DNA from: CAVZBW01 sp963778465
GTDB lineage: Bacteria > Actinomycetota > Acidimicrobiia > Acidimicrobiales > RAAP-2
Direction of reading: 5' to 3'
Assembly: GCA_963778465.1 (NCBI GenBank)
Contig: CAVZUK010000003.1
Coordinates: 2,480,001-2,544,000 of the forward strand
Length of the DNA stretch: 64,000 bases
Positions 50,926 through 58,534 of the stretch are shown one piece after another (positions within the stretch are counted from its first letter, which is position 1; each line of letters begins with the position of its first letter). A program made the translations under genes and the position numbers. Under the pieces are notes generated by a model. The model was not told the DNA's origin, did not search any database, and saw nothing but the letters and a program-made list of their open reading frames with translations.

Positions 50926-51503
50926 TCACGATCCCCCGGCGCCCGGCCCGGAGGGGCTCCCGGGCGGCGTCGCCCCGTCGGCGTCTTGAGCGCCCCCCCC
51001 GGCCCGCTGTGCCCCGGAGATCTGCACGAAGGCCAGCCGGATCTGGGCCAACGCGTCGCGCAGGGTGCCCTCGGTCTCCCCGAGGCGCCCGCCCACTCCC
51101 TCGACGACGGCCCCGAAGGCGTCGATCGCCAGCCGCGCCTGCTCCAACCGGGGAGGCGACTGCGACAGGTAGACGCCCGCGAGCTCGAAGAGGCCGAAGC
51201 AGTGGTTGGCGACCACCACCTCGGCAGGGGCGCTCGCGAGCTGGCGCCGCAGCTCGTCCAGGTGCGCCGCGTCCTCCGGCGACACCTCCTCCGGCGACAC
51301 CTCCTCGGACGCCGTGTCCCGGGGCGACGGTGCGTCGGGCCGATCTCCTGGCGGCCCGCCGCGGCCACCCTGACCGCCCTGTCCCCCCGGAGCGCCACCG
51401 CCCGAGGGGGCGCGCCCGGAGGGGCGCCCCCCGGCCCGGCTGGCTGACCCGGGCGGTCCCGCCCGACGGGGTGCTCGCCCGACGGTGTCCAAAGCGTGCT
51501 CAT
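50926..51503 (-). CDS. Conserved hypothetical protein, frameshifted in its Gly/Pro-rich linker
   Basis: Function unknown. The ATG at 51503 reads MSTLWTPSGEHPVGRDRPGQ and then becomes nonsense. A second frame carries the rest: EEVSPEEVSPEDAAHLDELR, RQLASAPAEVVVANHCFGLF, ELAGVYLSQSPPRLEQARLA and TLRDALAQIRLAFVQI, ending at 50926. The switch lies somewhere in about 51340-51440, which contains C6 and G5 runs. Adding one base gives a protein of about 192 residues. The helical C-terminal half resembles DUF1844-like proteins, but the match is not certain. The start is supported by a TAGGCT box 6 nt upstream. Divergent from infC. Confidence 0.65.
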
Positions 51504-51508
51504 GCTGG

Positions 51509-51515
51509 TAGCCTA
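51509..51515. promoter_or_regulatory. Symmetric -10 element (TAGCCTA) between infC and the minus-strand gene
   Basis: On the minus strand it reads TAGGCT, 6 nt before ATG 51503 (leaderless). On the plus strand it reads TAGCCT and could start the infC leader near 51521. TACACAT at 51534-51540 is another candidate for infC. Confidence 0.4.
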
Positions 51516-51540
51516 GGCAGGACCTACACATACAAGAGGC

Positions 51541-51559
51541 AAGCGGGGCGCCCTTTTTT
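51541..51559 (+). terminator. Attenuator-like hairpin with T tract in the infC leader
   Basis: AAGCGGGGCGCCC followed by six T (51554-51559). Stem GGG/CCC extends by A-T pairs into the T tract. It is the only T-tract hairpin in the window and lies early in the infC leader, so it could attenuate the operon. Confidence 0.35.
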
Positions 51560-51627
51560 GGCTGTCTCCACCTGGCCACCGCCGGCTGTGCCGGACATTG
51601 AGGTGCGCCCGGTCGTCGTGGCGAGGA

Positions 51628-51692
51628 CCCGGCCGTAGGCCGGGGGGTTGCTCCGCTGCTCCGGTTTCCGCGACGTGGTCGCGTGGAACCGG
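51628..51692 (+). promoter_or_regulatory. Two-hairpin leader of infC
   Basis: Hairpin 1 is CCCGGCC-GTA-GGCCGGG (51628-51644). Hairpin 2 has outer arms CCGGTT/AACCGG (51661-51666, 51687-51692) and inner arms GCGAC/GTCGC around a GTG loop. Hairpin 2 ends 2 nt before the ribosome binding site GAGAGGAG (51695-51702). The arrangement suggests control of infC translation. No match to the known L20 leader was established. Confidence 0.45.
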
Positions 51693-51711
51693 CCGAGAGG
51701 AGTGATGCCGC

Positions 51712-52476
51712 ATAGTCACCGCCACAGCCAGTGAGCACCGGATCAACGATCGGATCCGTGCGCGTGAGGTTCGGCTCGTCGATCCCGATGGGCAACAGCT
51801 GGGCATCAAGCCCCTGCCGGAGGCGCTCAGCATCGCCCGAGGGCTCGACCTGGACCTCGTCGAAGTGGCTCCCACTGCGAATCCCCCGGTCTGCCGCATC
51901 ATGGACTACGGGAAGTTCAAATTCGACGAGGCGCAGCGGGCCAAGGAATCGAAGCGAAAGTCCGTCCACGTCGGCATCAAGGAGATGAAGTACCGGCCCA
52001 AGATCGGGCCCGGAGACTTCGAAACCAAGACCCGGCAGGTCGGAAAGTTCCTCGAAGACGGGCACAAGGTCAAGATCACGATCATGTTCCGTGGCCGCGA
52101 GGTGTTCCATCCCGAGCTCGGCAAGCGAATCCTGGACCGGATAGCCGAGCAGGTGGAGGGGACGGCAAAGGTCGAATCCGAGGCTCGGTTGGACGGACGC
52201 AACATGGTGATGGTGCTCGCCCCCGACAAGAGGGCCCGGCAGGCGGCGGCAGCCAAGGGCGATACCCCGCCGGCGGCCGAGGCGGACGCGGGCGCCCGGA
52301 GGGCGACCGGTCGACACTCCGGTCCGGCCCCGTCGGAGCGGCCCGCATCCCCGCCGGCGGCGACGACGGAAGCGGCACCGGCTCCGGCACCGGCCAGCTC
52401 ACCAGAGGCTGCGCAGCCGGCGGCGGCACCACAGAGTGCGGCATCACCAACAGGACCACCCCCGGGAGAGGGCTGA
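51712..52476 (+). CDS. infC: Translation initiation factor IF-3 (AUA start)
   Basis: A 254-residue IF-3. The conserved part starts ASEHRINDRIRAREVRLVDP, followed by LDLDLVEVAPTANPPVCRIM and DYGKFKFDEAQRAKESKRKS in the N-domain and linker. The C-domain has HVGIKEMKYRPKIGPGDFET, VKITIMFRGREVFHPELG and ARLDGRNMVMVLAP. An Ala/Pro-rich tail of about 75 residues follows. The only initiator-like codon in frame after the stop at 51703 and before the conserved sequence is ATA at 51712, 9 nt from GAGAGGAG. The first standard start (GTG 51865) would delete 51 residues. Non-standard AUU/AUA starts are a known autoregulatory feature of infC. Confidence 0.9.
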   Translation: MVTATASEHRINDRIRAREVRLVDPDGQQLGIKPLPEALSIARGLDLDLVEVAPTANPPVCRIMDYGKFKFDEAQRAKESKRKSVHVGIKEMKYRPKIGPGDFETKTRQVGKFLEDGHKVKITIMFRGREVFHPELGKRILDRIAEQVEGTAKVESEARLDGRNMVMVLAPDKRARQAAAAKGDTPPAAEADAGARRATGRHSGPAPSERPASPPAATTEAAPAPAPASSPEAAQPAAAPQSAASPTGPPPGEG

Positions 52477-52480
52477 CATC

Positions 52481-52675
52481 GTGCCGAAGATGAAGACCGA
52501 CAGAGGTGCCGCCAAGCGCATCAAGGTGACGGGCACCGGGCGCCTGCGCCGGCGGAGGGCATTTCGCTCGCACCTCCTCGAGAAGAAGACGAGCGTTCGC
52601 ACACGCCGGCTCGGCCGGCCCGACGAGGTTTCCCGCGCCGACGAGCGGCAGGTTCGGCGGCTGCTGGGCCGCTAG
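52481..52675 (+). CDS. rpmI: Ribosomal protein bL35
   Basis: A 64-residue basic ribosomal protein. VPKMKTDRGAAKRIKVTGTG and RLRRRRAFRSHLLEKKTS are diagnostic. Starts with GTG, 4 bp after the infC stop, with GGGAGAGGG upstream. Middle gene of infC-rpmI-rplT. Confidence 0.96.
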   Translation: MPKMKTDRGAAKRIKVTGTGRLRRRRAFRSHLLEKKTSVRTRRLGRPDEVSRADERQVRRLLGR

Positions 52676-52758
52676 CTGGGGCCAGCGGGCGCGGGTGGCG
52701 CGCCCGGCCGACCGTGATCGAGAGCTCTCGTCGGACGAGGGCCCCACACGAGGTCAAG

Positions 52759-52852
52759 CGCCCTTGCAGGACGGGGGCGGCAGAACACATGAACCGCCCC
52801 CGCAGGACGGGGGCGCCAGAGGACGTGAACCGCCCCCGCAGGGAGTGGGCGG
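52759..52852 (+). repeat. Three tandem 36-bp hairpin repeats between rpmI and rplT
   Basis: Three stem-loops recur with an exact 36-bp period: arms CGCCC/GGGCG (52759-52779), CGCCCCC/GGGGGCG with loop GCAGGAC (52795-52815), and CCGCCC/GGGCGG (52830-52852). The linkers are alike: CAGAACACATGAA, CAGAGGACGTGAA, and CAGAGGACAAGGAG before rplT. The third linker contains the rplT ribosome binding site AAGGAG. The 198-bp gap is unusually large for this operon. It may be an L20 autoregulatory site. Confidence 0.75.
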
Positions 52853-52873
52853 CAGAGGACAAGGAGTCTGACC

Positions 52874-53251
52874 GTGGCCAGAGTGAAGCGGTCTCTACAC
52901 GGCCGCAAGCACCATCGCGCCGTGCTCGAACAGGCACGTGGCTACTACGGCAACAAGAGCCGCTCGTACCGGGCGGCCAACGAGCAGCTGCTGCACTCGA
53001 TGCAGTACGCCTACCGGGACCGGCGGGCGCGCAAGGGAGACTTTCGGCAGCTGTGGATCCAACGCATCAACGCCGCGAGCCGGCTCGAGGGCCTGAGCTA
53101 CAGCCGCTTCGTCGCAGGGCTTCGACGCGCGGGCGTGGAGGTGGATCGCAAGGTCCTCGCGGAGCTCGCCGTGAGGGATCCGGGCACCTTCGCGGAGCTC
53201 GTCCGGGTCTCTGCCCGCGCTCTGGCCGAGCCGACCGAGGCCGCCTCCTGA
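52874..53251 (+). CDS. rplT: Ribosomal protein bL20
   Basis: A 125-residue protein essential for early 50S assembly. ARVKRSLHGRKHHRAVLEQA, RGYYGNKSRSYRAANEQLLH, YRDRRARKGDFRQLWIQRIN and GLSYSRFVAGLRRAGVEVDR span the family. In other bacteria L20 represses its own operon by binding a leader that mimics 23S rRNA; the hairpin repeats directly upstream are a candidate site. Starts with GTG 9 nt after AAGGAG. Confidence 0.97.
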   Translation: MARVKRSLHGRKHHRAVLEQARGYYGNKSRSYRAANEQLLHSMQYAYRDRRARKGDFRQLWIQRINAASRLEGLSYSRFVAGLRRAGVEVDRKVLAELAVRDPGTFAELVRVSARALAEPTEAAS

Positions 53252-53301
53252 CGCAGCCCCTGGGGGCGAGCCATCAGCGCGTTCGCCGGCTTCGGCGCCT
53301 C

Positions 53302-54081
53302 GTGCGCAAACGCTCCGTGCGTTGGTCGGAGGGGGCGTTCGTGGCCGAGGGTGGCGAGATCGTGGGGAACGCGCTCGCGGCCGGCGTGCCGATCGAGGGG
53401 ATCTACGTGTCGAGCGATCACGGCAACGATCCCGAGGTGGCGGTGATCCGCACCAAGGCGGCCGATGCCGGGGTGCGCGTCCAGGAGCTGGGTCCCGGGG
53501 TGATCGACCGTGTGGCCGACACCGTGACGCCCCAACCGGTGCTCGCCGTCCTGCCGCTTCCCATGCGGGGCCTCGAGGCCATCGAGGGAGCGCGTACCGT
53601 CGTGGTGTGTGCGGGGGTGCGGGATCCCGGCAATGCCGGCACCGTCGTGCGGTGCGCCGACGCATCGGGCGTCGACATGGTCGTCTTCTGCGACAACGCG
53701 GTCGATCCGTACAACCCCAAGGCCGTGCGCTCCTCCGCCGGCTCGATCTTTCACGTGCCCGTCGTGGTCTGGGAGCCTGCGCAGGAGGTGCTGACCGAGC
53801 TCGCTCGATGCGGGCTGCGGCGCCTCGGTGCGATCGCCCACGGCGGGCAGGACTACGCGACGGTCGACTGGTCGGTTCCGAGCGCCATCGTGCTCGGCAA
53901 CGAGGCAGCGGGGCTCGGAGCGGAGATGCTGTCGTGCCTGGACGGCTCGGTGACCGTGCCCATGAGCGGGCGCGCCGAGTCCCTCAACGTGGGCATGGCG
54001 TGCGCGGTCGTGTGCTTCGAGGCACAGCGCCAGAGGCGCGGAGCCAAAGAGCGCGAAGGTGGAGCCGGGGGGTGGGGATGA
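53302..54081 (+). CDS. TrmH/SpoU family RNA 2'-O-methyltransferase
   Basis: A 259-residue SPOUT methyltransferase, probably acting on rRNA. The N-terminal substrate-binding part is SVRWSEGAFVAEGGEIVGNA. The SPOUT knot has the three motifs VVVCAGVRDPGNAGTVVRCA (motif 1), SAIVLGNEAAGLGAEML (motif 2) and VPMSGRAESLNVGMACAVVC (motif 3). GTG 53302 is the first standard start, but similarity to the family N-terminus (SHQRVRRLRRLVRKRS) begins earlier. A CTG at 53248 in a CTGA overlap with the rplT stop could be the true start (277 residues). Overlaps pheS by 4 bp. Confidence 0.88.
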   Translation: MRKRSVRWSEGAFVAEGGEIVGNALAAGVPIEGIYVSSDHGNDPEVAVIRTKAADAGVRVQELGPGVIDRVADTVTPQPVLAVLPLPMRGLEAIEGARTVVVCAGVRDPGNAGTVVRCADASGVDMVVFCDNAVDPYNPKAVRSSAGSIFHVPVVVWEPAQEVLTELARCGLRRLGAIAHGGQDYATVDWSVPSAIVLGNEAAGLGAEMLSCLDGSVTVPMSGRAESLNVGMACAVVCFEAQRQRRGAKEREGGAGGWG

Positions 54082-55157
54082 GCGATCGATCGGCGGTCGG
54101 GCTCGACGAGCTCCCGTCCATCCTCGAAGCGGGGCGGCGAGAGCTCTCGGAGGCGGTCGACCCCGAGGGGCTGCGCACGGCCGAGCAGTCGATTCTCGGG
54201 AAGCGATCCCCGCTTGGGCGGCTCAGAGCATCACTCGGAGGCCTCGAACCCGCCGAGCGACCTGCCGCGGGACAGCGCATCGAACGAGCGCTGCAGGAGC
54301 TCCGTGAGCTGGCGGAACGCAGGCGGGACGAGCTGGCCGAGGGCCAGCGGAGGGCGGCGCTGACCGCGGACCGCCTCGACCTGACCGAGGTGGTGGTCGA
54401 CCAGGTCCTGAGTCCCGTCCATCGCGGGCACCTCCATCTGGTCACCCAGACCCAGCACGAGCTGGAGGACACCTTCGTCGGGATGGGCTTCGAGGTGGCG
54501 GAAGGCCCGGAAGCGGAGACCGACTGGTACAACTTCGAAGCCCTCAACATGCCGCCCGGCCATCCGGCGCGCGGCATGTGGGACACCTTCTACCTGAAGC
54601 TCGGGCGCCCGGAGACGGTCGTGCTCCGGACCCACACCTCACCCGTGCAGATCCGGCTGATGGAGGGCGCCGAGCAGGAGGGGAGGCTGCCGATCCACTC
54701 CGTCATGCCCGGTCGCTGCTACCGCCGCGAGACCCCGGACGCCCGGCACCTGGCGATCTTCCACCAGATCGAGGGCTTGGTGGTCGATCGCGACATCACC
54801 TTCGGGGATCTTGCGGGCACCATCGAGACCTTTACCGGGGCCTACTTCGGACCGGACATCCACTCCCGCCTCCGTCCGAGCTACTTCCCCTTCACCGAGC
54901 CCTCCGCCGAATTCGAGATCACCTGCACCATCTGCCATGGCGCCGGATGCAGGACCTGCTCGCAGACCGGGTGGATTGAGCTCGGAGGCTGCGGCATGGT
55001 CGATCCGGCCGTGCTCGCCGCCGTTTCGATCGATCCCTCGCAGTGGTCCGGCTTCGCCTTTGGCTTCGGCATCGATCGATGTGCCCAGATGCGCCACGGC
55101 ATCGCGGATCTCCGCTCCCTGATGGAGAACGACGTGCGTTTCCTGAGGCAGTTCTGA
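54078..55157 (+). CDS. pheS: Phenylalanyl-tRNA synthetase alpha subunit
   Basis: A 359-residue class II synthetase subunit. After an N-terminal coiled coil (about residues 1-95), the catalytic core shows HELEDTFVGMGFEVAEGPEA, RTHTSPVQIRLM, VMPGRCYRRETPDARHLAIF (motif 2) and GFAFGFGIDRCAQMRHGIAD (motif 3). A C-x2-C...C-x2-C cluster, CTICHGAGCRTCSQTGWIE, probably binds zinc, as seen in some actinobacterial PheS. Followed by pheT after 1 bp. Confidence 0.97.
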   Translation: MSDRSAVGLDELPSILEAGRRELSEAVDPEGLRTAEQSILGKRSPLGRLRASLGGLEPAERPAAGQRIERALQELRELAERRRDELAEGQRRAALTADRLDLTEVVVDQVLSPVHRGHLHLVTQTQHELEDTFVGMGFEVAEGPEAETDWYNFEALNMPPGHPARGMWDTFYLKLGRPETVVLRTHTSPVQIRLMEGAEQEGRLPIHSVMPGRCYRRETPDARHLAIFHQIEGLVVDRDITFGDLAGTIETFTGAYFGPDIHSRLRPSYFPFTEPSAEFEITCTICHGAGCRTCSQTGWIELGGCGMVDPAVLAAVSIDPSQWSGFAFGFGIDRCAQMRHGIADLRSLMENDVRFLRQF

Positions 55158-55158
55158 G

Positions 55159-57687
55159 ATGCGCGCCCCGCTTTCTTGGCTCCGCGACTTCGTGCCGCTC
55201 GGCGACGACGTCGGCGACCTCGCTGCCACGCTCGACGATCTCGGGCTCGTCGTGGAGCGTCTCGAGCACGTGGGCGAGGGCCTGGACGACGTGATCGTGG
55301 CCAGGGTCCTCGAGATCTCGGCCATCGAGGGCGCCGACCGCATCCGGAAGGTGACGGTCGACGCCGGCGCCGAACCGGTCGAGGTGGTCTGTGGCGCGTG
55401 GAACTTCGCCGTCGGAGACCTGGTGCCGCTCGCCCCCGTCGGTGCGACCCTCCCCGGGGACTTCGAGATCCGCCGGCGCAAGATGAGGGGTGTCACCTCC
55501 TACGGCATGATCTGCTCCGGCCGCGAGCTCGGACTCTCCGACGACCACGAGGGCATCCTCATCCTGGGCGAGATCGAGGGTGCAGACGTCGGCAAGCACC
55601 TGGTCGACGCGCTCGGGATCGAGCGCGACGTCGTATTCGAGCTGACGGTGGAGGGCGATCGCCCCGACGCCTGGTCGATCGCCGGCGTGGCGCGCAACCT
55701 GGCCGCTCGACTGGGGCTCCCGTTCGCGCCGCCCGAGCCTCCCGCCCCGCATACCACGCAACAGTCGGTCGACACGCTCGCGTCGGTGTCGGTGGACGAT
55801 CGCGATCTCTCGCCCCGGTTCACGGCGAGGCTGCTGCAGGGGATCAAGGTGGGGCCGTCCCCGAGGCTCATCGCCCGCCGTCTGACCTTGTCGGGGATGC
55901 GGCCCATCAACAACGTCGTGGACGTCTCCAACTACGTGATGCTCGAGCTGGGGCAGCCGACCCACCCCTACGACTGGGGCCGGTTGGGGGGCCGCGGCCT
56001 GCGAGTGCGACGGGCCCGGGCCGGCGAGACGGTCGTGACCCTCGACGGGGTCGAGCGACGGCTCGGCATCCCCGGTCCGGGGTTGGGCGACGACGGCCGG
56101 GACTGCGTGATCTGCGACGCCGAGGACGTCGCGGTGGGGATCGGCGGCATCATGGGCGGGGCATCGTCGGAGATCGACGAGGGGACGGCGTCGGTGTTGC
56201 TGGAGGCGGCCTACTTCGACCCGCTCGCCATCACGCGCACGGCGACGCGCCTGTCGCTGCGCACGGAGGCGTCCGCTCGCTTCGAGCGGGGCACGGATCC
56301 GCTGGGGATCGACCGGTCGGTCGACCGCATCTGCCAGTTGCTCGACGAGCAGGGGGCGCTCGGCGGAGTGGCGCACGGGGTGCTCGACGTCCGCGGCGAC
56401 GTGCCGGCTCCCCGGCTGCTCGAGTTGCAGACGCGAGACGTGAACCGCCTCCTTGGGACCGACCTGACCGACGACGCCATCGGGTCCCTCCTCGCGCCCC
56501 TCGGGTTCGCCGTCCGACCCAAGGGATCGCCGGGATCGGGAACGGCGGAGGTGCTCGTACCGACGAGCCGGCCGGACGTCCGTCCCGCCCCCTTCGGGTC
56601 GGCGGATCTGATCGAGGAAGTGGCCCGGATGTACGGCTACCAGCGCGTCCCACGCCGCCAGCCGGCCTGGCCCCAGCCGGGGCGGCTGTCCTCCCGGCAG
56701 CAGGCTCGACGTCGGGTCCGGGAGGCGATGGTCGGCCTCGGGGCCCTCGAGACCTGGACGCCCTCGCTCGTGTCGCCCTCCGCGCACGGGAGGATCGGCC
56801 TGGTCGGGCCCGAGGTCGAACTCGCCAACCCCCAGCAGTCGGACGAAACCGTGCTTCGACGGTCGCTCATGCCCGGGCTGCTCGGCGCGCTCGTCCGCAA
56901 CGCCGACCGCCGGGAGGGGGACGTCCGCCTGTTCGAGGTCGGCGTGGTCTTCGCCCACCCCGACGACCCGTCGGCGGCGCTGGCGGACCGCCGCGGGGAC
57001 AGCTCGACGGGCGCCCGGGACGTTCCCTACGAGCGGGAGATGGGTGCCCTCGTGCTCTCGCTCCCCGGTGACGACGCCCGCACCGCGGTCGCGGCCTGGC
57101 AGGTCGTGTCCGACGAGTTCCGGTTGGAGCACGTGCACCTGGTCCCGTCGGCTGCGGATCTCCTCGGGGAGGGTGCGCTCGCTGCGGCGCCCGGCTTGCA
57201 CCCGACCCGGTCGGCCTGGCTGGTCGCCGGGTCGACCATTCTCGGCGCCGTGGGGGAGATCGACCCCTCGGTTCTCGAGGCCGCAGGCTGGGGCAGGGGC
57301 GACCATGAGGGGCGCCGAGTGGGATGGCTCGAGCTCGACCTCGACCGGCTGTTCGACCGCGATGCGGTGGCGCGGCGGTCGGACCTGGCCCGACCGGTGA
57401 GCCGGCATCCGTCCTCCGACATGGACCTCGCGCTCGTGGTGGACGACTCGGTGTCGGCCGAGCGCGTGGCCGCGACGCTGCGGCGCTCGGGGGGAGAGCT
57501 GCTGGAGAAGGTCCGGCTCTTCGACGTGTTCCGTTCCCCGGCCATGGGTCCCGGGCGGCGCAGCCTCGCGTTCCGCTTGCGATTCTCGTCGCTCGACCAC
57601 ACGCTCACCGAGGAGGAGCTCACGACGTTGCGTCTCGCTTGCATCGAGGCGGCCGGCCGGGAGCTCGGCGCGGAGCTGCGCAGGTGA
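55159..57687 (+). CDS. pheT: Phenylalanyl-tRNA synthetase beta subunit
   Basis: An 842-residue subunit completing the (alpha-beta)2 synthetase. The N-terminus RAPLSWLRDFVPLGDDVGDL precedes the EMAP-like tRNA-binding domain (VEVVCGAWNFAVGDLVPLAP). The B3/B4 editing domain contains RPINNVVDVSNYVMLELGQP. The B5 and catalytic-like domains include ADLIEEVARMYGYQRVPRR. The C-terminal FDX-ACB anticodon-binding domain shows SRHPSSDMDLALVVDDSVSA and SLAFRLRFSSLDHTLTEEEL. It is complete and of standard length. Converges with the GntR gene. Confidence 0.97.
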   Translation: MRAPLSWLRDFVPLGDDVGDLAATLDDLGLVVERLEHVGEGLDDVIVARVLEISAIEGADRIRKVTVDAGAEPVEVVCGAWNFAVGDLVPLAPVGATLPGDFEIRRRKMRGVTSYGMICSGRELGLSDDHEGILILGEIEGADVGKHLVDALGIERDVVFELTVEGDRPDAWSIAGVARNLAARLGLPFAPPEPPAPHTTQQSVDTLASVSVDDRDLSPRFTARLLQGIKVGPSPRLIARRLTLSGMRPINNVVDVSNYVMLELGQPTHPYDWGRLGGRGLRVRRARAGETVVTLDGVERRLGIPGPGLGDDGRDCVICDAEDVAVGIGGIMGGASSEIDEGTASVLLEAAYFDPLAITRTATRLSLRTEASARFERGTDPLGIDRSVDRICQLLDEQGALGGVAHGVLDVRGDVPAPRLLELQTRDVNRLLGTDLTDDAIGSLLAPLGFAVRPKGSPGSGTAEVLVPTSRPDVRPAPFGSADLIEEVARMYGYQRVPRRQPAWPQPGRLSSRQQARRRVREAMVGLGALETWTPSLVSPSAHGRIGLVGPEVELANPQQSDETVLRRSLMPGLLGALVRNADRREGDVRLFEVGVVFAHPDDPSAALADRRGDSSTGARDVPYEREMGALVLSLPGDDARTAVAAWQVVSDEFRLEHVHLVPSAADLLGEGALAAAPGLHPTRSAWLVAGSTILGAVGEIDPSVLEAAGWGRGDHEGRRVGWLELDLDRLFDRDAVARRSDLARPVSRHPSSDMDLALVVDDSVSAERVAATLRRSGGELLEKVRLFDVFRSPAMGPGRRSLAFRLRFSSLDHTLTEEELTTLRLACIEAAGRELGAELRR

Positions 57688-57712
57688 GGATGCCTCCGGT
57701 GGATTGCGGTCG

Positions 57713-58534
57713 CTAGGCGCGGGCGCTCAGCTGGAGATGTCCAGGGGAGGGGGAGTGGCCCTCGTCGCTTCCCCAGGTTGCGAGGAGGTTGTAGCGGTCG
57801 CCCCGCATCAAGCTGTCGCGCAGCTCGACCGGCTCGATCCCGGCGAGCGCCAGGCGGCGGCGGGCGAAGAGGGCCTCGGTGCGCGGGAGCTGGAGCAGGT
57901 CGCGCTCCTCGCGGGTGCCCGGCGCGGGGCGGACCTCCTCGCGACCTCCGGTGACGCGGACGCCGCACTCATTGGCCAAGGCGGCGTAGAGCGAACCCTT
58001 GGCCAGGTCGACGGCGAGCAGGGGCGAGGCGATGCCCGCGGGCAACCAGGAGCGGTCGAGGGCGAGCGGCTCGCCGTATCCGAGGCGCAGGCGCTCGATG
58101 TAGACGACCGGGTCGTCCCGGTCGAGCCCGAGGACATCGGCGGCGCCGGCTGCGGGACGGAGTTCCTGCACTCTCACCACGCTGGACTCCTCGACGCCGA
58201 GCGCGCGCAGCGTGAGGGCCAGGCTGGAGACGCCGTAGCTCTCGTCGAGGCTGGCCGGGTCGGTGAGGTACGTACCGCTGCCGCGACGCGCCCGGAGGAG
58301 GCCGTCGTCGCGCAACCGGCGCGTGGCCTGGCGCACCGTGCTCCGGCTGACGCCGTACTCGGACATGAGTCGGGTCTCGGTGGGAAGGCGCCCCGCGAAC
58401 TCGCCCGCCGCCAGGCGACGCCGCAGATCGGTCTCCACCTGGGCCCACAGCGGCAGGGGAGCCCCCGGATCCACGGGCCCCGGCCCTGCCGTCGAACCGC
58501 CCTGATCCCCGTCCCCGGAGAGGGACGGCGTCAC
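57713..58534 (-). CDS. GntR family (HutC/UTRA type) transcriptional regulator
   Basis: A 273-residue repressor-type regulator. The winged helix is LPLWAQVETDLRRRLAAGEF, LPTETRLMSEYGVSRSTVRQ and RLRDDGLLRARRGSGTYL. The C-terminal UTRA effector-binding domain has VVYIERLRLGYGEPLALDRS and LLQLPRTEALFARRRLALAG. The ligand is unknown. It is the last of three overlapping minus-strand genes: GTG 58534 overlaps the stop of the DUF1634 gene. It may regulate that transport unit. Confidence 0.9.
   Translation of the reverse strand: MTPSLSGDGDQGGSTAGPGPVDPGAPLPLWAQVETDLRRRLAAGEFAGRLPTETRLMSEYGVSRSTVRQATRRLRDDGLLRARRGSGTYLTDPASLDESYGVSSLALTLRALGVEESSVVRVQELRPAAGAADVLGLDRDDPVVYIERLRLGYGEPLALDRSWLPAGIASPLLAVDLAKGSLYAALANECGVRVTGGREEVRPAPGTREERDLLQLPRTEALFARRRLALAGIEPVELRDSLMRGDRYNLLATWGSDEGHSPSPGHLQLSARA

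Noticed and set aside
50172..51503. A 443-codon minus-strand frame from the ATG at 51503
   Set aside because: After about 40 codons it is antisense to hisG and low-complexity. The conserved continuation of the gene is in the other frame ending at 50926.
52759..52852. CRISPR-like array
   Set aside because: Only three units; the 'spacers' are themselves repeated and each unit is a hairpin. No cas genes are nearby.
52714..54081. Open frame translating the rpmI-rplT hairpin repeats into a 12-residue repeat fused to the SpoU methyltransferase
   Set aside because: The 36-bp period is a multiple of three, which keeps the frame open by chance. The frame runs through rplT out of phase, and rplT is clearly the real gene.
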